This document shows, piece by piece, positions 62,350 to 64,000 of a stretch of DNA of 64,000 bases (positions are counted from its first letter, which is position 1; each line of letters begins with the position of its first letter). Below the pieces are notes generated by a model, which saw nothing but the letters and a program-made list of their open reading frames with translations, made no database searches and had not been told where the DNA came from. Source of the DNA: Cynocephalus volans. Taxonomy: Eukaryota > Chordata > Mammalia > Dermoptera > Cynocephalidae. The stretch lies in assembly GCF_027409185.1 (NCBI RefSeq), contig NC_084464.1:45111095-45175094 (forward strand), written 5' to 3'. The position numbers were made by a program, and so were the translations under genes.

Positions 62350-63050
62350 GCAAAAGAGCTGGGGTGGGTTTCTGCCATTGGGGATCTGGGCAGTGGCCTT
62401 GATGCCAAGCCCAGTATGGGTATGCTGCATTCAACAGGAAGACCGCCTCTCTTTTATCCTGGAGGCCTGAGAGTTGGGTTGGGATTATCTACTTGAGGAC
62501 AAATTTCTTGTGGAAAAAGTGGGAAAGCTATATGGAGAACCAGCACCAAAGACAACCCAGTTTTTGCAAGTCCTCACTGAAGCCTCCAGACAGCTATGGT
62601 ATAGGTTTGAGTGTGTGGCAGCCAGTGGGCCATCTCCTACACACGGAGAGTGCAGGGAGCAGAGGGAGCTTGGACCATTGCAGGTTGGTCTTCTTTTACC
62701 TCCTGTCCACTGACCTTGACAATGCTATCCTCACCCTATTTCCAGCCAGGCTCATGTGGCCTTTAGAGACCCTGAAGCAATGCGCCCACTGAGTGGCAAT
62801 TCCAGAAAGACCATTATAAAAGCTGTGTAGCAGGAGTACTGTGGTACAAGGCCTCTACCTCCTCCACCACCTGCCTTCTGAGTATGGGGCTTGGGGGGAT
62901 AGAATAGGATCCTTGCTTTCACCAGGCAAGTGTGACTCAGTCTTACCCTCAAGTTCTACACATGCTTGCTGTCTGCATCCCTCTGACCCCGATCTCTCCA
63001 GAACCCAGAAGAGATAATCTAGAGACATATGTGGGAGCTTAATACAGGTT
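62350..63050. other. Unique-looking intergenic sequence
   Basis: GC-moderate with no named repeat. Two overlapping plus-strand frames (62077-62496, 139 codons; 62493-62792, 99 codons) are open but match nothing I know. The first one runs across the SINE fragment at 62295. Confidence 0.3.
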
Positions 63051-63054
63051 AATG

Positions 63055-63620
63055 GTGGCAGCACAGATCACTGTGGGAAGGATGGATTGTTCAGGGGATA
63101 GTGTTAGAAAACTGGCTCACTATATGGAGAAATATAAAACTGGATCCCACCTTACACATATCATGTATAAGAGGAAATTAAATGTACTAAAAACCTAAAT
63201 GTAGGAGAAAAAGAGAAATGAAATTTAATACAAAGTACTAAATAAAAATACACAAGCTCCATTAACATAATCACACATGCATACATGTGCAAAATTAAAT
63301 CCCATTTAAAAAAATTTTTTTATCAAAACATAATTGATTATACATAGTTGTGAGGTGCAGAGTTGAATATCTATACCTGTGTACAATGTGTGATGATGAT
63401 CAAATCAGGATAATTAGAATGTTCACCATGTTTTTATATGTTTAGAACTAGTCTTGCCAGCAATACTTATCAAGTCGGTAAATACTGGTATTAACTACTC
63501 CTCAAAAATGATATATATTTGATCACAAACTATATATAATAATTTCATTTTATGTTAATATATGCAGGTATATATATGTGTATAAAAATGTCTGGAGAAC
63601 AAAAGTATACACATCAAAAT
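63055..63620 (+). repeat. L1 ORF2 and L1-like 3' fragments
   Basis: ggaaggatggattgttcagggg..gaaaactggctcactatatggagaaatataaaactggatccc is L1 ORF2. 63,310-63,480 (tatcaaaacataattgattatacatag; aatgtgtgatgatgatcaaatcagg) is L1 3'UTR-like. Confidence 0.55.
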
Positions 63621-64000
63621 GATCACAGTATTTTTTGGAGGGGTGGTGAGATTACTAGTAAATTTAATTTTCTTCTTTAAACTTTCCTTTATTAACTGAA
63701 TTTTTTACATTTTACATGAATTTTATAGTTTAAAAAAGTTTTTAAAGAAAAATGCATGTACCCCAAACAAAAGTACATCTTTCTTAACAAGACAAACAAA
63801 AAAATACATGTGGAATGGAATGCAGAATTGTCTACTCTGGGGGGTGGGAGTGTGGGCTAAAGAGAAAGCAGGGAATTGTCGACCAGTACCCCAAGGGGAG
63901 ACGGTGGGAAATGAAGAAAGACACGATTTATTTTATGGGGTCAGGAGTACCCTGCAGGCTGCTGACCTGTAAGGCATCTCAGTTTATTTTAGGTTCCTTT

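Noticed and set aside
63000..64000. Start of BAK1
   Set aside because: No BAK1 exon or 3'UTR feature is visible up to the window end; only L1-type text and simple sequence.

Overview
This window is mammalian nuclear DNA. It has GT-AG introns, a CpG-island promoter and LINE/SINE/LTR/DNA-transposon interspersed repeats. It covers the 3' part of SYNGAP1 (plus strand, entering in the middle of the PH domain), then all of ZBTB9 (plus strand), then more than 42 kb with no protein-coding gene that I can recognise. In human the order SYNGAP1-ZBTB9-(long gap)-BAK1 lies just centromeric of the MHC on 6p21.3, and the layout here matches it; BAK1 is not reached. The species is probably a colugo (Dermoptera, e.g. 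Galeopterus). About two dozen SINEs derived from tRNA-Ile, as monomers and as two-headed dimers, match what I remember of the dermopteran CYN-SINE family. I could not check this by search.

Bases 1-17,965: SYNGAP1. Fourteen coding exons give about 1,173 residues, all with consistent splice phases: the rest of the PH domain, the C2 domain, the RasGAP domain with its arginine finger and FLR..PA..SP signature, the Ser/Gly/Pro/His-rich disordered region, the coiled coil and the alpha-2 C-terminus. The sequence also holds the parts for the known regulated isoforms. An 11-nt microexon gives the gamma end (LLIR-stop) if its donor is not used, and shifts the last exon into the QTRV PDZ-ligand frame (alpha-1) if it is. 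A CU-rich intron carries an upstream alternative acceptor that leads at once to a stop codon. Introns hold a dimeric SINE with perfect target-site duplications, an MLT1-type LTR, MER5A, L2 pieces, a mariner-type MITE and a Tigger-like element.

Bases 18,000-21,240: ZBTB9. It has a CpG-rich TATA-less promoter with paired CCAAT boxes, a short 5'UTR intron, and one coding exon of 476 residues (BTB, acidic run, SUMO-like motif, atypical C-terminal zinc fingers), then a poly(A) signal.

Bases 21,240-64,000: gene desert built of layered repeats. The main structures are a hAT-Charlie transposase relic (about 24.8-28.2 kb) split by three LTRs; a 5'-truncated L1 with perfect 16-bp target-site duplications that seems to carry a 3'-transduced segment (34.4-36.3 kb); an old L1/HAL1 (41.2-47.8 kb) split by a decayed class I endogenous retrovirus with a tRNA-Leu-like primer-binding site, itself split by an L1 3' end; a processed pseudogene of HDDC2 (about 49.0-49.5 kb); several SINEs that contain or interrupt other elements; and a CpG-rich, promoter-like non-repetitive patch at 59.4-60.0 kb. 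I found no functional tRNA gene, CRISPR array or intact viral gene.
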